A DNA stretch of 64,000 nt from Massilia eburnea (GTDB taxonomy: Bacteria > Pseudomonadota > Gammaproteobacteria > Burkholderiales > Burkholderiaceae_D). Positions 45,474 to 53,922 of the stretch are shown in pieces; position 1 is the stretch's first letter, and the number at the start of each line of letters is the position of its first letter. The position numbers and the translations under genes were made by a program. Location of the stretch: NCBI RefSeq assembly GCF_009720745.1, contig NZ_WNKX01000013.1, forward strand, positions 1-64,000. Direction: 5' to 3'. The notes beneath the pieces are model-generated. The model did not search any database and was not told where the DNA came from. It was given only the letters and a program-made list of their open reading frames with translations.

Positions 45474-46399
45474 TCCGCCGCCTGCTGGTGCCTTACCTGA
45501 TGGGGAAGCGGCGCGATGGCCTGCAGCGCGTGCAGCTGCTCGATTCGCAGCCGTGGACCGTGCTGCGATCGCCGCAATCGACTGCCACCGAGCTGCTCGA
45601 AAAAGATGAACAGATGCGCAGCATGGGGCGCGTCTATGCGGTGCTTGCGCAGCACGTGAAGGCTGCGGCGGAGGCGGGCGACCTGCCGGTCAGCATTTCA
45701 GGCGACTGTGTGTCGAGCATGGGCGTGATGGCTGGCCTGCAGCGCGCCGGCCGCGAGCCGCAGCGCATGTTGTGGCTGGACGCGCACGGCGACTTCCATA
45801 CCTGGGGCACCACCCACACCCAATACCTTGGCGGCATGCCGCTGGCCATGCTGGTTGGAAGGCAGGATCGGCGCCAGCACCAGCGCGATAGCATTAGCGC
45901 TTTGCGCCAGGCCCTGGGTGCGCAGCCCTACGCAGAAGCGAAAGTGCTGTTGTCCGATGCCCGCGACCTGGACCCGGGCGAAGACGAGGCGCTGGCGCGC
46001 TCGGCGATCGTACGCTGTCCGCTGAACGAAGTGATGGGGCATTTGTCCCCGCACGAAACGCTATACCTGCATTTCGACACCGACGTGCTGGACGAGGCAC
46101 AGCGCATGCCCGCGCTGAAATACCACGTTCCGGCCGGCCCGAGTGTCGAGGAGCTGGCGGATCTGTTCCGCCGCCTGCGCGATTATCCCTTGCTGGCCGT
46201 GTCGGTATCTGCCTGGCATGCGGAGCTGGACGAAGGCGACCAGGCCGCCCGCATTTGCCTCGATCTGCTGAATGAACTGCTGCCCGGTGCGGACAATACG
46301 CCGCGCGAGAACAATTCGTCCAGCACCAGTTCCACGCATTCGTCCAGGCTGCAACGTGCCGTATCGAGCGACAGTTCAGGCGCCAACGGCGCTTCGTAA
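45470..46399 (+). CDS. Arginase-superfamily protein with altered active site
   Basis: 309 residues. The ureohydrolase fold is clear: SGDC (Cys80 where arginase has the metal ligand His), DAHGDFHT (Asp104, His106, Asp108) and HFDTDVLDE (Asp203, Asp205). The catalytic His of arginase (in NLHG) is replaced by Gly in YLGGMP. Most of the binuclear metal site thus remains, but arginine hydrolysis is uncertain. The last 30 or so residues are a Ser-rich tail antisense to cysC and may not belong to the ancestral protein. The ATGA overlap with the sulfotransferase ties them in one operon. Confidence 0.8.
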   Translation: MIRRLLVPYLMGKRRDGLQRVQLLDSQPWTVLRSPQSTATELLEKDEQMRSMGRVYAVLAQHVKAAAEAGDLPVSISGDCVSSMGVMAGLQRAGREPQRMLWLDAHGDFHTWGTTHTQYLGGMPLAMLVGRQDRRQHQRDSISALRQALGAQPYAEAKVLLSDARDLDPGEDEALARSAIVRCPLNEVMGHLSPHETLYLHFDTDVLDEAQRMPALKYHVPAGPSVEELADLFRRLRDYPLLAVSVSAWHAELDEGDQAARICLDLLNELLPGADNTPRENNSSSTSSTHSSRLQRAVSSDSSGANGAS

Positions 46400-46866
46400 G
46401 GTGCCGATATTCCCGTGAACTGCGCCACCTCTCCAGCCCTTGCGCGGCGGTACAGGCCTTTGACGTCGCGCAGCTCGCAGACCTCCAGCGGGCATTGGCA
46501 CCAAGCTTCGATGAAGTCGCCCTCGGCCTGCATTTCGCGCACGCGGGCGCGGTCGGCTCGCAGCGGGGAAATCAGTGCAGCAAGCACGATGATGCCGGCT
46601 TCGGCAAACAGGCGTGCTGCTTCGCCGGCGCGACGAATATTTTCGCTGCGGTCCGCCGGGGAAAAGCCAAGGCCGGCGCATAGGCCCTGGCGCAGGCGGT
46701 CGCCATCCAGCACCACGGTCTGGCAGCCGGACTGGAACAAGCGCTGTTCAAGGGCGTGCGCCAGCGTGGTCTTGCCGGCGCCGGACAGGCCGGTGAACCA
46801 GACCACGGCACCGCGATGGCCATGCATTTCCTCGCGCTGGCGGCGCGAAACGTGGAAGGAGTCCAT
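46183..46866 (-). CDS. cysC: Adenylylsulfate (APS) kinase
   Basis: 227 residues, of which about 190 form a complete CysC: P-loop [41 protein letters not shown] (phosphorylated Ser) and the [20 protein letters not shown] region. It makes PAPS from APS. The tail after [13 protein letters not shown] has no counterpart in the family and is antisense to the arginase-like gene; the two frames overlap by 217 bp tail to tail. No sulfate-assimilation genes (cysDN, cysH) adjoin it, so it probably supplies PAPS to the neighbouring sulfotransferase. Confidence 0.9.
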   Translation of the reverse strand: MDSFHVSRRQREEMHGHRGAVVWFTGLSGAGKTTLAHALEQRLFQSGCQTVVLDGDRLRQGLCAGLGFSPADRSENIRRAGEAARLFAEAGIIVLAALISPLRADRARVREMQAEGDFIEAWCQCPLEVCELRDVKGLYRRARAGEVAQFTGISAPYEAPLAPELSLDTARCSLDECVELVLDELFSRGVLSAPGSSSFSRSRQMRAAWSPSSSSACQADTDTASKG

Positions 46867-46899
46867 GATGCGACTATATACGCGATGCGGGTGGCCGGC

Positions 46900-48264
46900 A
46901 TGCGCACGATACTGATCGTCGGCGCCGGATTTTCAGGTGTGGCGTGCGCGATACAGCTGTTGCGCGGCGTAGGACGGCATCCGCTACGCGTTCTGCTCCT
47001 GAATCGCGGCGGGAAACTTGCACGCGGCATGGCGTACGGCACGCAGAGCCCGCAACACTTGCTCAATGTCGTGGCGGCGAATATGAGTGTGCTGCCCGAC
47101 GATCCCGATCACTTCCTGCGCTATGCAGGCGCGCGTAATAGCCGCGTCACGGAAGCGTCGTTCGTCGCCCGCAGCGTGTACGGCGACTATCTTGAATGGG
47201 CGCTGGAGCAGGCGCGGATGCAAGCGCCGCGCCATGCCACGCTGGATTGCGTCAGCGGCAGCGTGGAAAACCTGCAAGTCTCGCGCGGCGGCGGGCTTGC
47301 CGCCACCCTGGAAGACGGCCGCCGCATCGAAGCGGGGCAGGTGGTGCTGGCTTTCGGCCATTTTCCAGCGCCTCCCCCGGCGCTGATGCACGGTGCGCTG
47401 ACCGATAGCGTACGTTATGCGTCCGATCCCTGGCATCCCGGACTTCTATCGGCTATCGATGTGTACCAACCGGTTCTTCTGTTGGGGACTGGCCTCACTG
47501 CAGTGGACATCGCGCTGCAGCTGGTGCGCCGCCATCCCGCGCAGCGTGTGCATGGCTTATCGCGCCACGGGTTGTTGCCACAACCCCATGCGGCGCCGTC
47601 TGCGCAATTCGCTTCCAGCACGCTGCTGCATGAAGAAAGGCCGACAGTGCGTGATGCGATGCGCGCCTTCCTGCAGCAATTGGAGCGGCTGGAAGCAGCC
47701 GGCCACGATTGGCGCGACGCATTGGCCGCGTTGCGAGCGCAGACCGCCTGCATCTGGCAAGGCTGGCCCACGCACGAACGCCGCCGCTTCCTGCGCCACC
47801 TGAGGCCTTACTGGGAGGTGCATCGCCACCAGCTGCCACCAGCCGTGCATCAGGAACTGGCGTGCGCAATGGCGCGCGGCGCATTGCATGTATCAGCAGG
47901 GCGCATCCAAAGTATCCGCGACGAAGCCGAACTGGCGGTGCTGGCAATGCAGCCTCGCGGCAGTACAAACCGCGTCGAGCTGCATGCCGGATGCATCATC
48001 AACTGCACGGGCACCTGCGCCAGTCCACGCCGCGCCAGCGCGCCGCTGGTACGCCAGCTGCTTGCGGACGGCATGATGCAAGCCGACGCACTCGGCCTTG
48101 GCATCGAAGTTGACGCAAACTGCGCGCTGCTCGCCGCAGGGGGCCAGCCGACGCCAGGCCTCTACTACATCGGACCCTGGCTCAAAGCCGGCTTCTGGGA
48201 AGCGACCGCAGTCCCCGAGCTGCGCCAATTTGCCGCCACCATCGCCCGCAGTTGCCTGTCATAA
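46900..48264 (+). CDS. FAD/NAD(P)-binding protein (PF13454-like, YdhS type)
   Basis: 454 residues. It begins with an FAD-binding Rossmann motif ([18 protein letters not shown]) and has a second dinucleotide site ([17 protein letters not shown]) and a late INCTG motif. I choose the ATG at 46900 just before the first strand; ATG 46885 is also possible. The family is related to flavin N-hydroxylases and similar oxidoreductases, but substrates are unknown. It is divergent from cysC (33 bp apart), so the two may share a control region. Confidence 0.8.
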   Translation: MRTILIVGAGFSGVACAIQLLRGVGRHPLRVLLLNRGGKLARGMAYGTQSPQHLLNVVAANMSVLPDDPDHFLRYAGARNSRVTEASFVARSVYGDYLEWALEQARMQAPRHATLDCVSGSVENLQVSRGGGLAATLEDGRRIEAGQVVLAFGHFPAPPPALMHGALTDSVRYASDPWHPGLLSAIDVYQPVLLLGTGLTAVDIALQLVRRHPAQRVHGLSRHGLLPQPHAAPSAQFASSTLLHEERPTVRDAMRAFLQQLERLEAAGHDWRDALAALRAQTACIWQGWPTHERRRFLRHLRPYWEVHRHQLPPAVHQELACAMARGALHVSAGRIQSIRDEAELAVLAMQPRGSTNRVELHAGCIINCTGTCASPRRASAPLVRQLLADGMMQADALGLGIEVDANCALLAAGGQPTPGLYYIGPWLKAGFWEATAVPELRQFAATIARSCLS

Positions 48265-48291
48265 TGCGATGAAAACCTGGGGAGGATGAGG

Positions 48292-48702
48292 ATGCGTTCT
48301 GCTTTACTGATTGCCAGTTTGTTGTTGTCCAGTGCGGCGTTCGCGCAGGACGCCGCCTCGGGCGATTTGGCCAAGGCCGCCGCCAGCAATTGGCTTGCGT
48401 TGACCGATGCCGGAACCTATGGCGCAAGCTGGGATAAGGCGGCGCCCCCCTTCCAGAAAGCGATCGACAAGCAAGGCTGGGAGCAGGCTTTGCGCAATGT
48501 GCGCATGCCTTTGGGGACGGTGAAGGCGCGCCGCCTCACCAAGGCGGAGTTCACGCACAGCCTGCCTGGTGCTCCTGACGGCGATTACTTCGTGCTGCAA
48601 TTTGCTACGCAATTCGAGAACAAGGCTGCGGCGGTGGAGACCGTCACGCCGATGAAGGGGCCGGACGGCACCTGGCGCGTGTCCGGCTACTTCATTAAAT
48701 AA
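48292..48702 (+). CDS. DUF4019 secreted protein
   Basis: 136 residues. GGAGG at 48281-48285 has proper spacing to the ATG at 48292 and none to the one at 48286. A signal peptide ends AAFAQD. The mature part (NWLALTDAGTYGASWDKAAPPFQKAI, then LQFATQFENKAAAVETVTP) is the DUF4019 fold, a small periplasmic module of unknown role. A bidirectional terminator follows its stop. Confidence 0.82.
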   Translation: MRSALLIASLLLSSAAFAQDAASGDLAKAAASNWLALTDAGTYGASWDKAAPPFQKAIDKQGWEQALRNVRMPLGTVKARRLTKAEFTHSLPGAPDGDYFVLQFATQFENKAAAVETVTPMKGPDGTWRVSGYFIK

Positions 48703-48710
48703 AATCGGAC

Positions 48711-48735
48711 GAAAAAGGGGTACGTCCCCTTTTTC
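48711..48735. terminator. Bidirectional terminator
   Basis: GAAAAAGGGG (48711-48720) and CCCCTTTTTC (48726-48735) form a perfect 10-bp stem with loop TACGT. It fills the 33-bp gap between two convergent stop codons. Confidence 0.88.
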
Positions 48736-49575
48736 TTAATTGTGCAGCAGGGCGGCGGTGAGGGATTTCACTTCTTCCGCCGACTCTTCCATGATGGATG
48801 CCAGCGTGCCGTCGCCAACTGCGAAGTCGATGGTGCTGGCGGCTGCCACGGAGGTGGCGCCTGGGCGGGCGTGCAGCGGGGAGGCGATTGGCGACAGGTC
48901 GTTGGCCAGCAGAAGGGTGTCGCCCAAATTCTCGGGTGGCAGGGCGCGCATGCCTTCCCACATCGCTTCCACGGCCTTGAATACGTTCTCGGGGATCATC
49001 AGCTTCTGCAGCACGCCGCGGCCAATCTGCACCTCACCGTGGGCGGTCCATTCTTCAGGATCGCCTTCCATTACCTCGGGATAGGATTCAGCCTGCGACA
49101 GCATGTAAAAGCCGCCCACCTCATGCACAATGCCGGCGAACATGGCGGTATCCGGGTCGACATGGGACACGCGCCGTGCGATCACCTGCGCCAGCGCCGC
49201 CACGTGGGCGGTGTGCTCCCAGAGCTGGTTGGCCTTGGCCTTTAGCAGGGGATTGCGGATTTTGGTTCCCAGTTGACGTACGATCACCGAAGTTACGAGC
49301 GATTGGAGGGTGCGCACGCCAAGCCGCTGTACCGCTGTCTTGACGCTGGAAATCTCCATGCCGGAACGGTTATAGGCCACCGAATTGGCGATCGCCACCG
49401 TGCGGGCGGCCAGCAGCGGGTCGGCCTGCACCAGCTTGGCTGCCAGGTCGATATGGCAATTCTCGTCGTTCAGCGCGCGCTGCAGCTTGATCGACGCGTC
49501 GATATTGGTGGGAAATGTGAGCTCACCGCGGCCCGCTTGGGCTGCAATTGCTTTGAAGGCTTCCAGTCTGTCCAT
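48736..49575 (-). CDS. HDOD-domain protein
   Basis: 279 residues made almost entirely of one HDOD domain (LTFPTNIDASIKLQRAL, DPLLAARTVAIANS, AVQRLGVRTLQSLV, WEHTAHVAALAQVIAR, GIVHEVGGFYML). HDOD domains are non-enzymatic relatives of HD hydrolases, common in c-di-GMP and motility signalling. No GGDEF, EAL or receiver domain is attached. The cellular partner is not known. Confidence 0.9.
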   Translation of the reverse strand: MDRLEAFKAIAAQAGRGELTFPTNIDASIKLQRALNDENCHIDLAAKLVQADPLLAARTVAIANSVAYNRSGMEISSVKTAVQRLGVRTLQSLVTSVIVRQLGTKIRNPLLKAKANQLWEHTAHVAALAQVIARRVSHVDPDTAMFAGIVHEVGGFYMLSQAESYPEVMEGDPEEWTAHGEVQIGRGVLQKLMIPENVFKAVEAMWEGMRALPPENLGDTLLLANDLSPIASPLHARPGATSVAAASTIDFAVGDGTLASIMEESAEEVKSLTAALLHN

Positions 49576-49685
49576 GCGAAAATTATAAGCAGAAATTGCC
49601 CTGTGGAACTAGCACAGGGTGGTTATTTTGATGAATTTTTCCGCAGGCCGGACCAGACGCCATTGAAACCGGCTATGCGCCAGGC

Positions 49686-49970
49686 TTAGCCTTCGCCGAA
49701 GATGGCGTCGCACCCTTCCACGGTGCCTTCAATATCTCCCAGCTCGTCGACCAGTTCCAGGTCTTCGAGTTCTTCTACCGCATTGGTGAAGCTATTGTGC
49801 TTGGTGGCGCCGATCAGGCGGTAGATTTCACCGTCCTCATTGCGGATGCCAATCAGCAGCTTTTCCTTACGCACGGCATCTACCGACGTGGTTTCCAGCA
49901 GCAGGTTGGCAGCGATTTGCTTGTCGAACTTGGCCGGCTTGACGCCTTCCAGCAGGGTGGTCTTTAACAT
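49686..49970 (-). CDS. Conserved hypothetical protein, acidic, 94 residues
   Basis: No recognised domain. A mixed N-terminal half (LLEGVKPAKFDKQIAANLL) leads to a strongly acidic C-terminal half (VEELEDLELVDELGDIEG). There is no signal or membrane segment. GAGAAG before the ATG at 49970 supports translation. It is 12 bases downstream of the marR stop on the same strand, so the two are probably cotranscribed. Confidence 0.65.
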   Translation of the reverse strand: MLKTTLLEGVKPAKFDKQIAANLLLETTSVDAVRKEKLLIGIRNEDGEIYRLIGATKHNSFTNAVEELEDLELVDELGDIEGTVEGCDAIFGEG

Positions 49971-49982
49971 TCTTCTCGTTCT

Positions 49983-50420
49983 TTATAGTGGTGAACCGGC
50001 ACTGATCGTGGCTTTCAGCCCGGCCAGGGTGCGTTCCAGGGCTTCGTAATCGGCGTCGCTGTAATCAGAGAATAACTCTACACCCTTGGCGACGATAATC
50101 GGGAATACTTCGGCAAACAGCTGCTCGCCCGCCGGAGTCAGGCGCACGAAGAAGGAACGCTTGTCGTCGGCATTGCGCTCCCGTTCCACCAGGCCCTTCT
50201 GTTCCAGCCGTTCGATGACGCCGGTCAGGGTGCCTTTGGTGATCAGGGTGCGTTCGCCCAGTTCCTTGTAGCTCATGCCGGCAGTGTTGCCCAGCGTGGC
50301 GATGATATCGAATTGTGCATGGGTGAGGCCGCATTGGCGTACATGATCGCCGGACCACCGCTCAAACCCTTGCATGCATTCAGCCAACAACCGGATGCTT
50401 TTCAAATATCGTTCGCCCAT
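49983..50420 (-). CDS. MarR-family transcriptional regulator
   Basis: 145 residues. The winged helix (LTHAQFDIIATLGNTAGMSYKE, TKGTLTGVIERLEQKGLVERE) and the wing motif ADDKRSFFVRLTPAG are typical. It lies 80 bp from, and divergent to, an EamA-type transporter, the usual layout of a MarR repressor and its target efflux gene. Confidence 0.92.
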   Translation of the reverse strand: MGERYLKSIRLLAECMQGFERWSGDHVRQCGLTHAQFDIIATLGNTAGMSYKELGERTLITKGTLTGVIERLEQKGLVERERNADDKRSFFVRLTPAGEQLFAEVFPIIVAKGVELFSDYSDADYEALERTLAGLKATISAGSPL

Positions 50421-50500
50421 GGCTTGGAATTATAGCGCCCGCCAGCCTTGTGCTGCATCGGTTACTATATGCAAACTTATAACAAGATGTGGTTTTCGCC

Positions 50501-51418
50501 ATGCCCCAACACGCTCGCGGTATCCTCGCCCTGCTGGTGGTGACCATCGTCTGGGGCACCACCTTCCCGGCCATGAAGGACATGACCGACAACCTGTCGG
50601 CCAACTGGATCGTGGTGTCGCGCTTCGCCATCGCCGGCCTGCTGCTGTCGCCCTTCCTGTGGCGCGCCAAATGGCGCGACCTGCACTACGGCTTCCTGGC
50701 CGGCGTGCTCCTGTTTTTCTGTTACCTGACCCAGGTCGAGGGCCTGAGCCTGACATCTTCCAACCGTAATGCCTTCATTTGCGGTCTGAATGTGCTGGTG
50801 GTGCCGTTGCTGGGCATCGCCATGGGCAAGTGGCCGGACAAACGTATCGTGCTGGCCTTGCTGCTGGCGGTGGGTGGCTTGGCCGCCCTCTGCTGGGATG
50901 GCAGCTTCAGCTGGGGGCGCGGCGATTCACTGGCCTTGGCGGCGGCCTTCCTGTTCGGGCTCTACATCAAGGTGATGGAGCAGTTCTCGCGCAAGGTCGA
51001 CCGGCTCATGACCCTGACCGTGGCCCAGATCTGGACTGTGGCCGTGTTCGCCGGCCTCTGGATTCTTCTGCGCGAAGTGCCGCGCGGGGTGATCGACGTG
51101 CAGCACGATGTTTCCGATTACTACAACTATATCTGGCAAGGCCTGATGACCTATAAGTGGAACCTGGCCTATCTGGGCGTGATCGCGACGGCGGCCATCA
51201 TTTCCCTGCAAACCTGGGGCCAGAGCCATGCCAGCGCCAATGAGGCGGCCGTGATTTACGCTTTCGAACCCGCCAGCGCGGCCATTTTCGGCTATTTCTG
51301 GCTCGGTGAGACCATGGGCGTGATGCAGCTGCTGGGCGCGGCCCTGTTGATCTCCGGTATGATTGTCAGCCAATGGAATACCCCTGAGCGGCCGGCTTCG
51401 GCGCTCGTCCCTGAATAG
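50501..51418 (+). CDS. EamA/DMT-family transporter
   Basis: 305 residues with ten hydrophobic helices and two EamA repeats (VTIVWGTTFPAMKDM at the start of the first; NEAAVIYAFEPASAAIFGYFWLGE in the second). The ATG at 50501 is preferred over GTG 50489. It is an inner-membrane metabolite exporter or importer, possibly for amino acids. It is divergent from marR, and the ArgR-like regulator starts 3 bases after its stop. Confidence 0.9.
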   Translation: MPQHARGILALLVVTIVWGTTFPAMKDMTDNLSANWIVVSRFAIAGLLLSPFLWRAKWRDLHYGFLAGVLLFFCYLTQVEGLSLTSSNRNAFICGLNVLVVPLLGIAMGKWPDKRIVLALLLAVGGLAALCWDGSFSWGRGDSLALAAAFLFGLYIKVMEQFSRKVDRLMTLTVAQIWTVAVFAGLWILLREVPRGVIDVQHDVSDYYNYIWQGLMTYKWNLAYLGVIATAAIISLQTWGQSHASANEAAVIYAFEPASAAIFGYFWLGETMGVMQLLGAALLISGMIVSQWNTPERPASALVPE

Positions 51419-51421
51419 AAG

Positions 51422-52357
51422 ATGTCATTTGCTCAACTTAGTCGCCTGACCCAGGAGCGGCCGCTGCGCATGCTGCTGGTGAATGCGGGCGAGCCGGACA
51501 GCCTGGCCTGGTCTGGCCTGGTGCAGCCCTTGCGGCTGGCCCAGCGCATCCTGAATGGCGGTTTCCAGCTTGAGGCGGTGAATCCGTCCCAGGCAGCCAG
51601 TGTCGTTGGCGACTGGCAGCTGGCTTTGCTGGTCGCGGATGAGGGGGCGGCGCGCCTGGCGGATGCCGAGCTGCGCGCGGTGATCGAGCGCTGCCGTTCT
51701 GCCGAATATTGGGGCGGCGTGGGCGCGGGCGTGCTGTGGCTGGCCCAGACTGGTGCAGCGGGTGGGGCGCGCATTGCTTTGCCTTGGGCGCTCTATGCGG
51801 AAACCGAGGATGTCACCGAGCGCGCCATCCTGACACCGAATTTGTTCGAGATCGATGGGCGGCTGATTTCCTGCTGCGGCGGGGCGGCTTCGCTGGACTT
51901 TTCCTTGACCTTGATCGAGGCGCTGTTCGGGGCCGCCGTGCAGGCCGAGATCAAGGAGGCCTTGTGCATTGACCGGGTGCGTTCGCCGGAGGAGCGGCAG
52001 CGGGTGGCTTTGCAGGCGCGTTTCGGGGCGCTGCAGCCGAAATTGTCGGAGGCGGTGACCTTGATGGAGGCGAATATCGAGGAGCCTTTGTCGACCGATG
52101 ATATTGCTGGCCTGGTCGGTTTGTCGCGAAGGCAGCTGGAACGGCTGTTCAAGCAGTATCTGGGCTCCTTGCCTTCGCGGTATTACCTCGAGCTGCGCCT
52201 GCAACGGGCGCGGCAGTTACTGCTGGAAACTAATCATTCCATAGTGCAGGTGGGGCTGATGTGCGGATTCTCGTCGGGATCGCACTTTTCTACGGCTTTT
52301 GGCACCTTGTTCGGCAATACGCCCCGCGAAGAGCGGCAGCGCAAATTGAACCGCTAA
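51422..52357 (+). CDS. AraC-family regulator resembling pseudomonad ArgR
   Basis: 311 residues. An N-terminal DJ-1/PfpI-like domain of the GlxA group (about 15-185) is followed by an AraC helix-turn-helix pair (STDDIAGLVGLSRRQLERLF and IVQVGLMCGFSSGSHFSTAF). The PSRYYLELRLQRARQLLLET stretch is very like ArgR of Pseudomonas, which senses arginine and activates the aru (AST) operon and NAD-glutamate dehydrogenase. Those targets lie directly downstream here, so the same role is likely. Its stop overlaps a palindromic repeat. There is no N-terminal amidase Cys nucleophile evident. Confidence 0.87.
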   Translation: MSFAQLSRLTQERPLRMLLVNAGEPDSLAWSGLVQPLRLAQRILNGGFQLEAVNPSQAASVVGDWQLALLVADEGAARLADAELRAVIERCRSAEYWGGVGAGVLWLAQTGAAGGARIALPWALYAETEDVTERAILTPNLFEIDGRLISCCGGAASLDFSLTLIEALFGAAVQAEIKEALCIDRVRSPEERQRVALQARFGALQPKLSEAVTLMEANIEEPLSTDDIAGLVGLSRRQLERLFKQYLGSLPSRYYLELRLQRARQLLLETNHSIVQVGLMCGFSSGSHFSTAFGTLFGNTPREERQRKLNR

Positions 52358-52400
52358 CCCGGCAAACCTGGGGCAGACCCAAGGGTCTGACCCTGTCTGT
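52357..52400. repeat. Intergenic repeat, family B copy 1 (half element)
   Basis: ACCCGGCAAACCTGGGGCAG followed by ACCCAAGGGTCTGACCCTG. It starts inside the TAA stop of the AraC gene. It carries the left arm and the GGGTC-GACCC core but no right arm, so it looks like a degraded or half unit of the copies at 53798, 58832 and 63625. Confidence 0.8.
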
Positions 52401-52478
52401 TCAACGTCCTCAGCGAGAACGAAGCGAGTAAACGGCGAGCAGGCGGGTTTTAGGCTTTTGGACTTTTTTGAAAATCCT

Positions 52479-52494
52479 TGTCGCAGATTCAAAA
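52479..52494 (+). promoter_or_regulatory. Candidate ArgR (AraC-type) half-site upstream of astC
   Basis: TGTCGC-N8-AA is an exact match to the half-site described for pseudomonad ArgR. It lies 59 bp before the astC start in the 196-bp gap downstream of the ArgR-like gene. I could not find a second good half-site; TTTGGA-N8-AA at 52457 is a weak candidate. The rest of the gap holds one half palindrome and an AT-rich stretch. Confidence 0.45.
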
Positions 52495-52553
52495 GAGTTT
52501 TAGCATCCCCGCTTTTACAATGCAGTACACCTTACCATTGATGGGGATTTGCC

Positions 52554-53798
52554 ATGAACGCCAAGCTTGACTCGACTGTTACCACCCGCCCTGTAACCCG
52601 CGCCACTTTCGACGAGGTGATCGTCCCGACTTACGCACCTGCCCAAATGGTGCCAGTGCGAGCAGCGGGCCTGGACCTGTGGGACCAGAACGGCAAGCAT
52701 TACCTGGACTTCACCTCCGGCATCGCCGTCGCGTCCCTGGGCCACTGCAACCCGATCGTGGTGGAAGCACTGACCAGGCAGGCCAACACCCTGTGGCACC
52801 TGGGCAATGGCTACACCAATGAGCCAGTGCTGCGCCTGGCCCTGGCACTGACCGAAGCCACCTTCGCCGACCGCGCCTTCTTCTGCAACTCCGGCGCCGA
52901 AGCGAACGAAGCAGCCCTGAAGCTGGCCCGTAAGGTCGCCCACGCAAAATATGGCGACAAGAAGCCGCGCATCGTGTCCTGCCTGAATTCCTTCCACGGC
53001 CGTACCCTGTTCACCGTATCCGTCGGCGGCCAGGCCAAGTACACCGAAGGTTTTGAGCCACTGCCACCTTCGATCGACCACATCCCTTACAACGATATCG
53101 AAGCGGCCAAGGCTGCCATCGGCGACGACGTTTGCGCCGTGATCGTTGAGCCGGTGCAGGGCGAAGGCGGCGTGATGCCGGGCAATCCTGACTACCTGAA
53201 GACCCTGCGCGAGCTGTGCGACAAAGTCGGCGCCGTGCTGATTTTCGACGAAGTGCAGTGCGGCATGGGCCGTACCGGTTCCCTGTTCGCTTACCAGGGC
53301 TACGGCGTGACCCCGGACATCCTGACCTCGGCCAAGGCGCTGGGCAACGGCTACCCGATCGGCGCCATGCTGACCACCGACGAGCTGGCCAAGCACCTGG
53401 CAGTGGGCACCCACGGCACCACCTACGGCGGCAACCCGCTGGCTGCCACTGTGGCGCTGACCGTGCTGGAAACCATCAACCAGCCGGCTTTCCTGGCGCG
53501 CGTGAAAGAGGCTTCCGAGAAGCTGATCGGCAAGCTGGAAGGACTGGTGCGCGACTTCCCGCAGGTGTTCTCCGCCGTGCGCGGTGCGGGTCTGTTGCTG
53601 GGTCTGGTTGTGGCTGAGCCGTTCAAGGGCCGTTCCAAGGATATCCAGCGCGCTGCTGAAGCACAGGGCCTGATGATCCTGATCGCCGGCATGGATGTGG
53701 TGCGCCTGGCGCCTGCGCTGATCGTATCCGATGCGCAGATCGATGAAGCGGATCGCATCATTCGCCTGGCTGTTGCTGAGCTGACCAAGGCAGCCTAA
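52554..53798 (+). CDS. astC: Succinylornithine/acetylornithine aminotransferase
   Basis: 414 residues, class III PLP aminotransferase: FTSGIAVASLGHCNP, FFCNSGAEANEAALKLAR, IFDEVQCGMGRTG and the PLP Lys in SAKALGNGYPIGAM. In this cluster it acts as AstC/AruC, converting succinylornithine to succinylglutamate semialdehyde with 2-oxoglutarate as acceptor. It is the first structural gene after the ArgR-like regulator. Its stop codon overlaps a 100-bp palindromic repeat. Confidence 0.95.
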   Translation: MNAKLDSTVTTRPVTRATFDEVIVPTYAPAQMVPVRAAGLDLWDQNGKHYLDFTSGIAVASLGHCNPIVVEALTRQANTLWHLGNGYTNEPVLRLALALTEATFADRAFFCNSGAEANEAALKLARKVAHAKYGDKKPRIVSCLNSFHGRTLFTVSVGGQAKYTEGFEPLPPSIDHIPYNDIEAAKAAIGDDVCAVIVEPVQGEGGVMPGNPDYLKTLRELCDKVGAVLIFDEVQCGMGRTGSLFAYQGYGVTPDILTSAKALGNGYPIGAMLTTDELAKHLAVGTHGTTYGGNPLAATVALTVLETINQPAFLARVKEASEKLIGKLEGLVRDFPQVFSAVRGAGLLLGLVVAEPFKGRSKDIQRAAEAQGLMILIAGMDVVRLAPALIVSDAQIDEADRIIRLAVAELTKAA

Positions 53799-53900
53799 AC
53801 CCGGTAAACCTGGGTCGGACCCAAGGGTCAGACCCTGACCCGCGACGGCCGCATAACTTGGGTCAGACCCTTGGGTCTGACCCGGCCGTACCGGGTTCAG
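53798..53900. repeat. Intergenic palindromic element, family B copy 2 (full, bipartite)
   Basis: It begins at the last base of the astC stop with AACCCGGTAAACCTGGGTC and ends TACCGGGTT before astA. Inside are the dyads GGGTCGGACCC-AA-GGGTCAGACCC and, perfectly paired, GGGTCAGACCC (53860-53870) with GGGTCTGACCC (53873-53883). It is two inverted units separated by about 20 bases. Confidence 0.9.
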
Positions 53901-53922
53901 AAGAACAAAGAGGAGCACCCCC

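Noticed and set aside
46399..46399. Treating the arginase/cysC overlap as evidence of a frameshifted pseudogene
   Set aside because: Both conserved domains are complete and in frame; only the tails are anomalous.
50461..50483. Possible MarR operator GTTACTATAT...TTATAAC between marR and the EamA gene
   Set aside because: Only the outer four bases and a few inner positions are symmetrical; too weak to list as a site.
52401..52478. Gene or structured RNA in the gap before astC
   Set aside because: No open frame with a ribosome binding site and no convincing fold; it contains GCGAG-rich and T-rich sequence only.
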